Below, in pieces: positions 38,949 through 47,566 of a stretch of DNA of 64,000 nucleotides (position 1 is its first letter; each line of letters begins with the position of its first letter). Under the pieces are notes generated by a model. It had not been told where the DNA came from and made no database searches. It saw nothing but the letters and a program-made list of their open reading frames with translations. Source of the stretch: Elusimicrobiota bacterium (lineage in GTDB: Bacteria; Elusimicrobiota; Elusimicrobia; Elusimicrobiales; UBA9959); NCBI GenBank assembly GCA_019135865.1, contig JAGVVD010000011.1:124001-188000 (forward strand), written 5' to 3'. A program made the position numbers and the translations under genes.

Positions 38949-39653
38949 ATGAAAAAGGCGATAAACCTGGCTGTGGTTGCGGCGTTGATGTTTGGCTCCG
39001 GCGCGGCGGCGTTCGCGCAGTACGCGGCGGGAGACAATGAAGCGGGATTGATCATCGGCGCGGCCATACCGCGGACGAAGACCGACCTGACGAGCGTCGG
39101 AGGAGGGAAAGAAACCTCTGCCAAGACCGGCATGAACCTGGGCGCCAGGTATCTTTACCACATAAGCCCGGAATGGGCTTTCGGCGGCGAGGTCGCCTCC
39201 GCTTCTTATGGCGATAAGGAGAAGAATGTAAACTACGCCGGCACTCCGCTTGTCGTACGCGAAGGGGCTAAAACGATGGCCTTCGAGGGACTGGCGAAAT
39301 ACACATTCCAGCCTGAAAAGAAGACGCGCCCCTATTTGCTGGGCGGGTTGGGTTATGGCCGGACCACCTGGAAAGGCGAAACCAAGCCCGGGGCCGGGTA
39401 TGTCTGGGCCGATACTTCCACCAGCGAATACCGCACCAACTTCGACGAGGATATGAGCGCGCTCTCTTTCTCGTTCGGCGCCGGACTGGAGACGACGATG
39501 AGTGAGAACATCTCCCTGGCTTTCGAAGCGCGCTGGCGGACCATACGGGCGGATGATACCATCGCGGATAAACTGTTCCCTTTAAAATGGGAAGCCGAAG
39601 CGGCTAATGCTTTTCTGCTGACCGCCGGCCTCAACTGGAAGTTTGGAAAATAA
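38949..39653 (+). CDS. Small outer-membrane beta-barrel protein
   Basis: 234 residues, ribosome site AAGGGGA. Signal peptide MKKAINLAVVAALMFGSGAAAFAQ. The rest alternates in the manner of an eight- to ten-strand barrel (GMNLGARYLYHISPEWAFGGEVASASYG, FEGLAKYTFQPEKKTRPYLLGGLGYGRT, LSFSFGAGLETTMSENISLAFEARWRTI). It ends in a typical C-terminal strand with a near-terminal aromatic (LTAGLNWKFGK). Similar in style to OmpW/opacity-type barrels; no specific substrate can be named. Upstream DNA holds a good promoter, a palindromic operator candidate and an attenuator-like hairpin. Confidence 0.8.
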   Translation: MKKAINLAVVAALMFGSGAAAFAQYAAGDNEAGLIIGAAIPRTKTDLTSVGGGKETSAKTGMNLGARYLYHISPEWAFGGEVASASYGDKEKNVNYAGTPLVVREGAKTMAFEGLAKYTFQPEKKTRPYLLGGLGYGRTTWKGETKPGAGYVWADTSTSEYRTNFDEDMSALSFSFGAGLETTMSENISLAFEARWRTIRADDTIADKLFPLKWEAEAANAFLLTAGLNWKFGK

Positions 39654-39770
39654 GACAGAATCCTCCCCGCCGGTCGCTCTTCCAATACCCCCAAACCCGA
39701 AAACGGCCGGCGGAGACAGTCAATGATCCCGCTGAAATCCGGGCGTTGAGGAGATCCAGGGAGGATCTCT

Positions 39771-39974
39771 ATGGATAAGGAAAAAGATAAGAATGCCGCG
39801 CACAATAAGGGGGAGCAAGATTATGGGAGATCAAAGGAGCGGGCTTCGGGGCAGGATTTCTTTCAGTCATTTATACATGCGGTAGATCTGACGGATAATG
39901 ATTACGATCCCCCGGAAGGACACGGGAAGGAATATAAAACCGGCTGGGATAATGCGAAAAAACAGGATAAATAG
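39771..39974 (+). CDS. Small charged protein of unknown function
   Basis: 67 residues, GGAGG 7 bases before the ATG, which supports real translation. Highly hydrophilic (Lys, Asp, Glu, Gln) apart from one aromatic stretch DFFQSFIHAVDL. The C-terminal EYKTGWDNAKKQ recalls the Y-x-x-G-W-x-N-A motif found in several small uncharacterised bacterial proteins. No signal peptide. It ends 19 bases before the next gene. Confidence 0.55.
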   Translation: MDKEKDKNAAHNKGEQDYGRSKERASGQDFFQSFIHAVDLTDNDYDPPEGHGKEYKTGWDNAKKQDK

Positions 39975-39993
39975 CGGGTCGGCGCGAAAAACT

Positions 39994-42756
39994 ATGAAAC
40001 AAGTATTTTGCCCGGTGATATCCGGGGCTTTCCTTATTCTTAATTCTTTTGTCGGCATTGCCGGCGCTGAAACTTACTGGGACTATAGAGGAAAAGTGGG
40101 ATATGCTTTTAACAATCCTTATAAACTGGCCACGGATTCCGGCTCCAACTTGTATGTCCTGGACGACAACGATTATAAGGTTTACAAATTCGATGCCAAT
40201 GGCGACCTCGTTTGTTCCGTTGGCAGTCAGGGGACAGGCGATGGACAATTTTACGGAAAACCCAACGCCTTGGCGGTAGATCCTTCCGGGTCGTTTATTT
40301 ATGTGTTGGATGGGAATGGGTCTGACCGCAGTAAACTGGTTAAATTTTCGGCGACGGGGCCCGGTTGCTCATGGGAGAGAAACATCGGCTCATGGGGCGG
40401 GTGTTCTCCGGCGGCCGATGACGGGAAATTTTGCGCAGCCCGTGCAGTAGCCGCCGATGCGGTTAATAATATTTACGTGCACGATGGAGGTTTTGACACA
40501 CCACTGCGGATCCAGAAATTTTCCTCCGCCGGAGCATTCCTGTCCAAATGGAATACGGTGTCGCTTGGCAGTCTTAGCTACTATGACAACTCTCTATATG
40601 CTACACAAGGAACCAATTTCTCCCAAATTACCCGCTATAACCTCTCGGGGGTTCAGCAATCTCAGTTCGGAACGTACGGAAGTTCGCCTGGACAAATCTA
40701 TGAAGGGGCGGACCTGTTTATCAGCGCGGATCGCATTTTTGAAGCCGACGGCTATGGGCATAGGGTGCAAATATTCAATCATGCCGGCACATATCTAGAC
40801 GGGTTGGGAAAAATCGCGGAGTCCGGCACTGGGGAAGGGGAATTTAATAACCCTACCGGGGTAGCCCTGACAAACAATGGGACGCTCTGGGTGGCGGACC
40901 ATGGTTGGGTGCAAAAATTTTCCACCACCTCATATAAGCCGGCGGCCGGCATAGGCATGGGTATAAAAAGTTCCATCGCTTATGATAAAGACGGCGGATT
41001 ACACCTTGCATTCGGCTATAACGGCGGTCTTTATTATGGCAAATGGAACGGAGCTTCATGGTCAACATCATCGGTAGTTCTTTCCGGAGTCCAAGGAAAT
41101 GACGACGATCCTCCTGCCCTGGCCATGGATTCTCTGGGAAATCCAACTATTGCGTTCCTCGACACAGACGCGGATACCATAAAGTTCGCGAAATGGAACG
41201 ACGGCAGCTGGGATATCTCCAGTGTGGCGGCAATGGCCTCGTCAGTCATAGGCCTTTCTATGGTATTGGATGCGGCGGATATGCCCCATATCGCCTACTC
41301 GAACAAATATGCGCGGTTCGAAGGGCAGACCTGGCAAACATATACGGCCTTCGAGACCGGCGGTTTTGAACAGCTCGCACTCTCCTCAAAGGGAATGCCT
41401 AATATAGCCTACTGGAAATCAGGCGCGGGACTATATTTATCCACCTGGACCGGGACCGGCTTTAATTCGAGGCTTGTTACCGCGGAAATGACCGGTGGAT
41501 CGTTTGGTTTCGCCCTTGACGCCTCTGGCGATGCGCACTTCGTGTACACCACGGCAGGGGTGGGAACACCGGATCTTAAGTATATTACGCAAACCGGACC
41601 TAGCACATGGAGTGCGCCTGAAACAATCCACGAGGCTATCTCCGGGGGAGTAAAGATAGATTCCTTTCTTTTGGATGCCGACGCCAATCCCCATATTTTC
41701 TGGCGCGGTACGCATACCTGGAAAAACGGCGCAACTTGGACAGGCGAGATTATCAATATCGCAAATGAAGCCGGTGCAGGCGCAGACGCTGCTCTGGATG
41801 CCTCCGGCAAGCCTAATACAGTTTATAGAAATAATGTCGGTAAACTTCTTTTTTCCCAGTGGACCGGGACGGGGTATCCCGCCGTCTTGGGGGGAAATCC
41901 GCGAGGAAAACTCTTTATGCCTACGGCTATGGCCGGTTCCGGCACCGGCAGCGGTATTAACTGGACTTGGACCGACAATGCGCCCAACGAAACCGTGTAT
42001 AAGGTTTTTGGTTCCACTTCCCCGGCGGGGCCGTTCGGCCAGGTTTCAGGAGACCTGGCCCCGGGGAGCGCCTCTTTTGCCGAGACGGGGCTTGCGCCGG
42101 GAACCACCTATTACCGTTATGCCGCCGCGCTGAATGCCGGCGGCTTTGTAACTTCCGGCCTGGCCTACGTGTATCTGACTTCCGGTGAAACCGCAGGCAT
42201 AAGCGACCTGTACCCGGCCTCGGCATTCCCGTCCGCCGGCGTTGCTGTAACGATAAGAGGCGCCGGATTTGCCCCAGGCACTTCGGTAAAGCTGAAAAAA
42301 ACAGCACAAAGCGATATAGCGGCTTCGCCCGTCACTTATGTCTCCGCCTCCAGCCTGAACTGCGTGTTCGATTTGAGCGCGGCCGAAAAAGGCGCGTGGG
42401 ACGTTGTTGTGTCCGTGCCGGGCAAAAGCGATGCCACTCGCCCCGCCGGATTCGCCGTGCTGTCGCAGCCGGAGACGCCGGCGAGGGTTTATAACGGCAT
42501 TTTCGAGCCAGGTGCGGGAGGAAAATCCTTTATCGCCACCAGGCTGGCAGCGCCGGGGAAGGTGACGGTGAAGGTTTACGACAGCAGCGGGCGGTTGGTG
42601 CGCGCACTGTTCGATGGCAGCCGGGCCGCCGGGGATTACACCGACGAATGGAACGGGCGCAATGCGGACGGGTCCATGGTGGCCAGCGGCGTGTATCTTA
42701 TAAGAATAGAAGGCCCCGGAATTAAAACCACCCGGCGTGTGGCGGTGGTGAAATGA
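39994..42756 (+). CDS. Large exported protein with NHL, Fn3/TIG and FlgD-type Ig domains
   Basis: 920 residues from ATG 39994, giving a signal peptide (MKQVFCPVISGAFLILNSFVGIAGA). Residues ~30-310 are NHL/beta-propeller repeats (YKLATDSGSNLYVLDDNDYKVYKFD, ALAVDPSGSFIYVLDGNG, GVALTNNGTLWVADHG). ~320-640 is a second propeller of BNR-like repeats. A fibronectin-III-like domain (~645-750) and an IPT/TIG domain (~760-845) follow. The last ~70 residues are a FlgD-like Ig/sorting domain (VTVKVYDSSGRLVRALFDG, WNGRNADGSMVASGVYLIRI). GC is clearly lower than in housekeeping genes. It is likely displayed on or secreted from the surface; the ATGA overlap links it to the PorV-like gene. Confidence 0.8.
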   Translation: MKQVFCPVISGAFLILNSFVGIAGAETYWDYRGKVGYAFNNPYKLATDSGSNLYVLDDNDYKVYKFDANGDLVCSVGSQGTGDGQFYGKPNALAVDPSGSFIYVLDGNGSDRSKLVKFSATGPGCSWERNIGSWGGCSPAADDGKFCAARAVAADAVNNIYVHDGGFDTPLRIQKFSSAGAFLSKWNTVSLGSLSYYDNSLYATQGTNFSQITRYNLSGVQQSQFGTYGSSPGQIYEGADLFISADRIFEADGYGHRVQIFNHAGTYLDGLGKIAESGTGEGEFNNPTGVALTNNGTLWVADHGWVQKFSTTSYKPAAGIGMGIKSSIAYDKDGGLHLAFGYNGGLYYGKWNGASWSTSSVVLSGVQGNDDDPPALAMDSLGNPTIAFLDTDADTIKFAKWNDGSWDISSVAAMASSVIGLSMVLDAADMPHIAYSNKYARFEGQTWQTYTAFETGGFEQLALSSKGMPNIAYWKSGAGLYLSTWTGTGFNSRLVTAEMTGGSFGFALDASGDAHFVYTTAGVGTPDLKYITQTGPSTWSAPETIHEAISGGVKIDSFLLDADANPHIFWRGTHTWKNGATWTGEIINIANEAGAGADAALDASGKPNTVYRNNVGKLLFSQWTGTGYPAVLGGNPRGKLFMPTAMAGSGTGSGINWTWTDNAPNETVYKVFGSTSPAGPFGQVSGDLAPGSASFAETGLAPGTTYYRYAAALNAGGFVTSGLAYVYLTSGETAGISDLYPASAFPSAGVAVTIRGAGFAPGTSVKLKKTAQSDIAASPVTYVSASSLNCVFDLSAAEKGAWDVVVSVPGKSDATRPAGFAVLSQPETPARVYNGIFEPGAGGKSFIATRLAAPGKVTVKVYDSSGRLVRALFDGSRAAGDYTDEWNGRNADGSMVASGVYLIRIEGPGIKTTRRVAVVK

Positions 42757-44159
42757 ACTGGAAGATCTCCCGTCTTGCCGCAATCCTCCTGGCTGCCGCG
42801 CCGGCGGCTTTATCGGCTTCCGGCGCGGGCACGACCGCGGCACCGTTCCTTAAAGAAGTCCCCACCGCGCGCGGCTTTGCCCTCGGCGGCGTTTATCTGC
42901 CTCTGGTAAACGAAGCCGGCGCGTTCTGGTCCAACCCGGCGGCGCTCGGCGCCATGAGCGGCCATCATATCGAACTGTCGGCCTGGAGGGGCTTGGACGC
43001 CGAGAGCGAGTATGGCTACCTGGGCGCGGCGCTTGACGCCGGCCGCGTGGGTGCGTTCGGGCTGAGTTACCAGTCCTACGACAGCGGCGCGGAGGAGATA
43101 TGGGATCTCAACGGCAACATGTCGAAAATTTCCCTCCAGAAAGACTACGCCGTTACGGCGGGCTGGGGGCGGAACTTCGGCGAGAACCTGTTTTTCGGCG
43201 CTTCCGCCAAAACGGTGAACAGCAAACTGGTGGAGACTTACAGCGCCGGTGCGGTCAGCTTCGACGCCGGCCTTATCTACCGCTCCCTTGACGATAAATT
43301 TGTGATCGGCGCGAGTGCGCGGAATATTTCCGGCGAGCTGAAGTATAAATCCGAGGCGGACCCGCTGCCCAAAACTCTGTGCGGCGAGGCGGGTTATCGT
43401 TTTAACGCCGGAAGGAACCAGATAGCTCTGGGCGGCCTTATACAGAAACCAGACGATGCGGACAACCTGGAGGGCGGAGCTGGAATGGAGATATCCCCGG
43501 CGGGTATGCCGGTGGCGCTGCGGGCAGGCTTGGCGCGTACTGCGGACGAAACAGCTTTTACCGCTGGCCTGGGCCTTGATATAGGTCGCTTCGGAGTAGA
43601 TTACGGTTTTAAGCCGGCTGGAGCTCTCGGCGAGACATCGCAACGGCTTACGCTGCGCATGGACTTCGGCTCCTCCGGCGACGCCGCACGCGCGGAAGCT
43701 TTCCGGGAGCGCGGGCTTAAGCGCAAGGCGCTGGCCATGGGCTACACCTATGCCGGCCCCCGGATAACGGTGTCGGTGCTGCAGCCCGAGATCGGAGAGG
43801 GGGTCACCGCTGAGGAGGGCGCGGCGGTGGCCGAAGCGCTGCGTTCCGGCATGGGCCGAAGCCCAAAGCTGCAATTGGTCGCGCGTGAAAAAACCGAACA
43901 GATACTCAGGGAGCAGCATTTCCAGTATTCCGTCTGCGGCTCGGCTGATTGCGCCGTGGAGGCCGGGAAGCTGCTGGGCGTGCGCAAGATAATAGGAGTG
44001 TCCATGATGCGCATAGGCTCCAGGTACGCCCTGACTATAAAATCCATAGATGTCGAGACCGGAGCCCAGGATTATTCCGTCACGGAGACGGCCGGCAGCG
44101 TGGAGGGCCTGTATAACCAGGCCGTCAAATTCGCCGAAAAGGCGGCGTTGGAAGAATAA
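42753..44159 (+). CDS. PorV-like outer-membrane barrel fused to a CsgG/LpoB-like domain
   Basis: 468 residues. Signal peptide ~1-23. Residues ~28-310 resemble the PorV/UPF0164 barrel: TARGFALGGVYLPLVNEAGAFWSNPAALG, ELSAWRGLDAESEYGYLGAAL, VTAGWGRNFGENLFFGASAKTV and GRFGVDYGFKPAGALGETSQRLTLRMDF. After a linker the last ~135 residues look like a CsgG/LpoB-type periplasmic domain (ITVSVLQPEIGEGVTAEEGAAVAEALR, KLQLVAREKTEQILREQ, GKLLGVRKIIGVSMMRIGSRYALTIKSIDVETG). PorV proteins shuttle or anchor secreted cargo in type IX-like export. The upstream gene product with its FlgD-like C-terminus is the obvious cargo candidate (inference). Confidence 0.75.
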   Translation: MNWKISRLAAILLAAAPAALSASGAGTTAAPFLKEVPTARGFALGGVYLPLVNEAGAFWSNPAALGAMSGHHIELSAWRGLDAESEYGYLGAALDAGRVGAFGLSYQSYDSGAEEIWDLNGNMSKISLQKDYAVTAGWGRNFGENLFFGASAKTVNSKLVETYSAGAVSFDAGLIYRSLDDKFVIGASARNISGELKYKSEADPLPKTLCGEAGYRFNAGRNQIALGGLIQKPDDADNLEGGAGMEISPAGMPVALRAGLARTADETAFTAGLGLDIGRFGVDYGFKPAGALGETSQRLTLRMDFGSSGDAARAEAFRERGLKRKALAMGYTYAGPRITVSVLQPEIGEGVTAEEGAAVAEALRSGMGRSPKLQLVAREKTEQILREQHFQYSVCGSADCAVEAGKLLGVRKIIGVSMMRIGSRYALTIKSIDVETGAQDYSVTETAGSVEGLYNQAVKFAEKAALEE

Positions 44160-44174
44160 AAAACGGAGGGGATT

Positions 44175-44615
44175 ATGAAAAAGAACTGCGTTCTGGCGGC
44201 GGTGTTCCTGGCCTGCGGCTGCGCCGCCTCGCCCGACAAGGGCATGGTGTCCAAGACCGGCGAGATAGATACGGAATGGGTCGAGGAAGGAGTCACGGCC
44301 AATTACGTTTTCGCGCGCGGCATCGGGGCGGCGGACCAGGCGCTGGCCAATAAGACCCAGCGCCTGGCCACGGCGCGCAACGCCGCGATAGTCAACGCGC
44401 AGTATAACATGCTCTCGTTCCTGAAAGGCGTGCAGCTTGAGGGCGGGATCACCGTGGAAAAAGCCATAGAGACCGACTCCGTGCTGGCGACTAAGATAGA
44501 CCAGTTTATCAGGGGAGCGCAGGTCGTGCGCACGGAGTGGACCTCCGACGACGGCTGTGTGCTGGTGCTGCGCCTGGCTAAAAGTTCGCTGGCCGGCTCA
44601 GGGTTGAAGTTATAG
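44175..44615 (+). CDS. LPP20-like lipoprotein
   Basis: 146 residues; GGAGGGG before the ATG. Lipoprotein signal with lipobox LACGC (Cys ~16-18). Body: NYVFARGIGAADQALANKTQRLATARNAAIVNAQYNMLSFLKGVQLEGG resembles the LPP20 family (Ala-rich helix ending in a repeated R-x-x-A-x-x-x-A pattern, then 'V-x-G'). It finishes with VRTEWTSDDGCVLVLRLAKSSL. Only 15 bases after the PorV-like gene, so part of the same operon and presumably of the same envelope complex. Confidence 0.7.
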   Translation: MKKNCVLAAVFLACGCAASPDKGMVSKTGEIDTEWVEEGVTANYVFARGIGAADQALANKTQRLATARNAAIVNAQYNMLSFLKGVQLEGGITVEKAIETDSVLATKIDQFIRGAQVVRTEWTSDDGCVLVLRLAKSSLAGSGLKL

Positions 44616-44689
44616 CGGAAAGCGGATCTTCTGAAAGGTTTTTCGGGCCGGATATCCAGGCGATATCCCGGCGCGCCGGGAAAAGATCC

Positions 44690-44785
44690 TGAGTCAGGTC
44701 CGGCGGCGAGACCACCCTTATATACGGCAGGAAGCGATATTGGGCAGCGCCTCGTTGGGATGGCTGATGCGGCCGGTCGAAGCCG
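44690..44785 (-). pseudogene. WYL regulator remnant (direct-repeat copy 2)
   Basis: About 90 bases match the WYL-domain end seen at 37970-38065 and 46475-46565 (encoding the FLPYIRVVSPPDL region), in the same orientation. Both sides are unrelated to the other copies. Clearly a decayed fragment without coding capacity. Confidence 0.75.
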
Positions 44786-44891
44786 TGGCGAGGGGTCAGG
44801 CGGGGGATATTGGGATGGGGTAGATGAAATGAGCCGTTGATATTATCCGCATTATTATGCACAATACTTCAAGTAACTTAAAGGATTGTGT

Positions 44892-45476
44892 ATGCCAAAA
44901 AACCGGGTCGCGTCGGAAAAACTGTTTGAAATAGCTGTCGGGCAACAGGGTTACTTCACTTATAGGCAGGCTATTGAGTCGGGCTATCTGCCAAGTTCCA
45001 CGATATTCCACGTCAAGGCCGGGAACTGGATCAAGGAGAAAATACGCGGCATTTATCGCCTCGCTCAATTCCCGCCGCAGGAACGGCCCGACCTTGTTCT
45101 TTGGGCGCTGTGGTCCGCCAACCGCAAGGGAACGGTGCAGGGGATTTATTCGCACGAGACGGCGCTCTCGATTTACGAGCTTACCGACATCATGCCCGCC
45201 AAGTTTCACATGACCGTCCCGAAGCGCTTTCGCAAGAACGGTATAATGCCGCCGAATATCGTGCTTCATCGTTCGGATATAAAGCCGCGGGATATCCGCA
45301 AAATGCACGGCTATTGCGTTACAACTCCCGCCAGGACCATAATGGACATGTTCGAAGCGGGCGCCATGCATCCCGATGACGTCGCCGCGGTTCTCAAGCA
45401 GGCGGTGGAAAGCGGACTTATAACGCAGGAAGAGTCCCGCTATATCCGCGTCGGAAGGCGGGGGAATGGGAAATAA
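44892..45476 (+). CDS. abiEi: AbiEi-type antitoxin (type IV toxin-antitoxin)
   Basis: 194 residues from ATG 44892 (a GTG at 44886 is less likely); AAAGGA upstream. The N-terminal winged helix (KLFEIAVGQQGYFTYRQAIESGYLPSSTIFHVKAGNWIKEKIRGIYRLAQFP) matches the AbiEi_4 DNA-binding domain. The C-terminal part has GIYSHETALSIYELTDIMPAKFHMTVPKRFRK and TTPARTIMDMFEAG, both usual in the family. The protein normally represses its operon and counters the toxin encoded immediately downstream, whose start overlaps it by 11 bases. It lies inside the low-GC island. Confidence 0.9.
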   Translation: MPKNRVASEKLFEIAVGQQGYFTYRQAIESGYLPSSTIFHVKAGNWIKEKIRGIYRLAQFPPQERPDLVLWALWSANRKGTVQGIYSHETALSIYELTDIMPAKFHMTVPKRFRKNGIMPPNIVLHRSDIKPRDIRKMHGYCVTTPARTIMDMFEAGAMHPDDVAAVLKQAVESGLITQEESRYIRVGRRGNGK

Positions 45477-46320
45477 CCGGTATAAGACCGCCGCCGCTTT
45501 TCGCCAGGCGCTGGAAAACCGGCTCCAGGTCATGGCGGAACAGCTGAATCTGGAACTGCAGCGTCTTCGTCGCAGGGCGGCGTTTAACCGCTTCCTGGCC
45601 AGGATGTTCGCCAGCGCCGGCGGCGGTTGGGTTTTAAAGGGCGGGTACTCGATGGAACTGCGTCTGGCAAATGCGCGCTCGACCAAGGATATCGACTTGA
45701 GCTTTGCGGGCAAGTTGGCCGATGTGGGGAGTAAACCGGAGATGTTTATTCTGGAACTTTTGCAGAAAAGTGCGGCCATGGACCTGGATGATTATTTCGA
45801 TTTTCAGATAGGTAAAACTCAAATGCAGCTGGAAGGGCCTCTATATGGCGGGGCGCGCTATCCGGTAAAGGCCATGCTTGACGGCAGGCTGTTTGTCTCT
45901 TTCCATGTGGATGTGGCTTTAGGTGATTACATTCCGGCTGAGGTCGAAGTGTCGGAGGAGCCGGATTGGTTCGCTTTTGCCGGCGTGGCGGCGGCGAAAT
46001 TCAACATGCTCCCCCGTGCGGTGCAGTTCGCGGAGAAGCTGCATTCTTATTCCCTGCCGAGGGCCGTGCCGAATTCACGCATCCGCGACCTGGTTGATCT
46101 GGTTCTGCTGATCAAGGAAGGCAAACTGGATAAACATACGCTGAAGAAAACCCTGTCGGTTGTTTTCAGCAGGCGCAAAACGCACGGCTTGCCGGCAAAA
46201 CTGGACCCGCCGCCGGAGGAATGGGTTAAGCCGTTCAGGCGCATGGCGGACGAATGCGGACTTGAGGGGGATATTTCGGCCGCGTTCGAGATTCTCAACC
46301 GGTTTTATTCCGGCGTCTGA
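45466..46320 (+). CDS. abiEii: AbiEii-type nucleotidyltransferase toxin
   Basis: 284 residues. The family core is intact: GWVLKGGYSMELRLANARSTKDIDLSFAG near residues 47-75, i.e. the G-G-x-x-L...R-x-T-x-D-x-D nucleotidyltransferase signature with metal-binding Asp residues. Later blocks are FHVDVALGD and KFNMLPRAVQFAEKLHSYSLPR...RIRDLVDLVLL, with the catalytic-type Lys of 'A-E-K-L-H'. AbiEii toxins transfer nucleotides, in studied cases to tRNA acceptor ends, and stop growth during phage infection. The pair is probably functional; phage defence is known for the family, not shown here. Confidence 0.9.
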   Translation: MGNNRYKTAAAFRQALENRLQVMAEQLNLELQRLRRRAAFNRFLARMFASAGGGWVLKGGYSMELRLANARSTKDIDLSFAGKLADVGSKPEMFILELLQKSAAMDLDDYFDFQIGKTQMQLEGPLYGGARYPVKAMLDGRLFVSFHVDVALGDYIPAEVEVSEEPDWFAFAGVAAAKFNMLPRAVQFAEKLHSYSLPRAVPNSRIRDLVDLVLLIKEGKLDKHTLKKTLSVVFSRRKTHGLPAKLDPPPEEWVKPFRRMADECGLEGDISAAFEILNRFYSGV

Positions 46321-46436
46321 CAGACCGTTATTGTTGCGTATTTTACGGTAAATCAGGCGGTATATATGCGTATTATCATAGGGAGCCTGATGTCGTTCGG
46401 GCTTTCAACTATTGTCGGCCGGCCGGCGGCTTCCGG

Positions 46437-47383
46437 CTATTTCTTGAGGTAGGTCCTGACCCGGTCCAGCACCGCCGCTTTCAGGTCGGGCGGCGAGATC
46501 ACCCTTATATAAGGAAGGAAGCGCAGGATATTGGGCAGGGCCTCGTTGGGGTGGCTGATGCGGCATTCCACCGTGAACGACGACGGGCCCTTTTTGCCCA
46601 GCTTCTGCTGCGGGAAATAATCGCAGGCCTCGAAATAATCGCGCACCGTGTTATCGGCCTCCAGTACGACATTCACCGGCGACTGCGTGCCGAACCAGAT
46701 GTTCCGCGCATTGCGAGCGGCTCCACCGAGACGATATTGGAATAGCGCACCGTGCGGATGTCCTTGAACCGGCCGTTCTCGCCGGGCAGGTAGCCCAGGT
46801 ACCACAGCCCCTCCGACATGATCAGCGCGAAAGGCGCGCCTTTTATCGTCGCCGTGCCGCCCGCCTTGCGGTAGGTCAGGTTCATCATCAGCTTTTCCTG
46901 GATGGCGCGGTAGAGGTCCTTGTAGAAAGGCAGCGTCATGTCCGGGTTCTTAACGCGCGGCGTTATCATGAAGAAGGGGTAGGAGGTCTCGTCCAATAAG
47001 AACAGCTTGTCGATGGACTGCAGCACCGACTTGTTGACCTCGCCGCCGAAGATCTTTGAGAGCTTGTAGATGAAGGCCAGCGTGGCGGCGTCGTGATCGG
47101 TCACGTTCATCTTGAGGAAAGACTGCGTTTCGCCGTTGAACAGCCACCGGCCCTGCTCGCTCTCGTCGGGGTAGATCACCTGGTCCTGCCGCAGCGATTC
47201 CAGGTCGCGCTGCACGGTGCGGCTGGAGACATTGAAGACCTCGGCCAGGTCGGAGGTGCGCACCCAGCCGCGCGACTGCAACTGGCCGAAAATGTAGAAA
47301 AGCCGCTTCTTGAACGAATCGAAGCGCTCCTGCCGGCGCGCCTTGTCCGCCGCCCTGAACGCCACGCTTTTGATCTTTTTCAT
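46437..47383 (-). pseudogene. WYL-domain HTH regulator, broken by a deletion/frameshift (direct-repeat copy 3)
   Basis: Start ATG 47383 (GGGGGG upstream). The first ~225 codons encode the HTH (FYIFGQLQSRGWVRTSDLAEVFNVSSRTVQRDLESLRQD) and core WYL domain (YRKAGGTATIKGAPFALIMSEGLWYLGYL, RYSNIVSVEPL). At ~46715 the frame is lost, and the C-terminal WYL extension (NARNIWFGTQ to the end) continues in another frame. About 25-30 residues that usually link the two parts are missing. The split point is the same GCATTGCG boundary at which copy 1 diverges. A truncated 236-residue protein could still be made and might bind DNA. Confidence 0.8.
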
Positions 47384-47426
47384 CGTCCCCCCTATGTGGA
47401 GCATATTCTACAATAATGAGGATATC

Positions 47427-47470
47427 GGGGATACAATACCTATTTCGGTCGAAATAGGTATTGTGTCCCC
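47427..47470. repeat. Inverted repeat of the GGGGACACAATAC type, copy 1
   Basis: 21-base arms (47427-47447 and 47450-47470) with a 2-base loop and one mismatch. The arm reads GGGGAYACAATACCTATTTC. Repeats of this kind are widespread in bacterial genomes, often linked to REP-associated tyrosine transposases; none is encoded in this window. Confidence 0.8.
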
Positions 47471-47514
47471 CGATTAAGCAGGCAACTTTGTAGGATATAC
47501 AAGCGTATTAATAG

Positions 47515-47562
47515 GGGGACATAATACTTAATTGCCCCCGTGGAAATAAGTATTGTGTCCCC
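47515..47562. repeat. Inverted repeat of the GGGGACACAATAC type, copy 2
   Basis: 16-base arms (47515-47530, 47547-47562), one mismatch, unpaired centre. Related to copy 1 at 47427. It ends four bases before the ATG of the sigma factor, so the repeat makes up the whole immediate leader of that gene. Confidence 0.8.
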
Positions 47563-47566
47563 GGAT

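Noticed and set aside
44578-44862. 94-residue minus-strand protein
   Set aside because: It is a chance frame across the WYL relic and intergenic DNA with no ribosome site.
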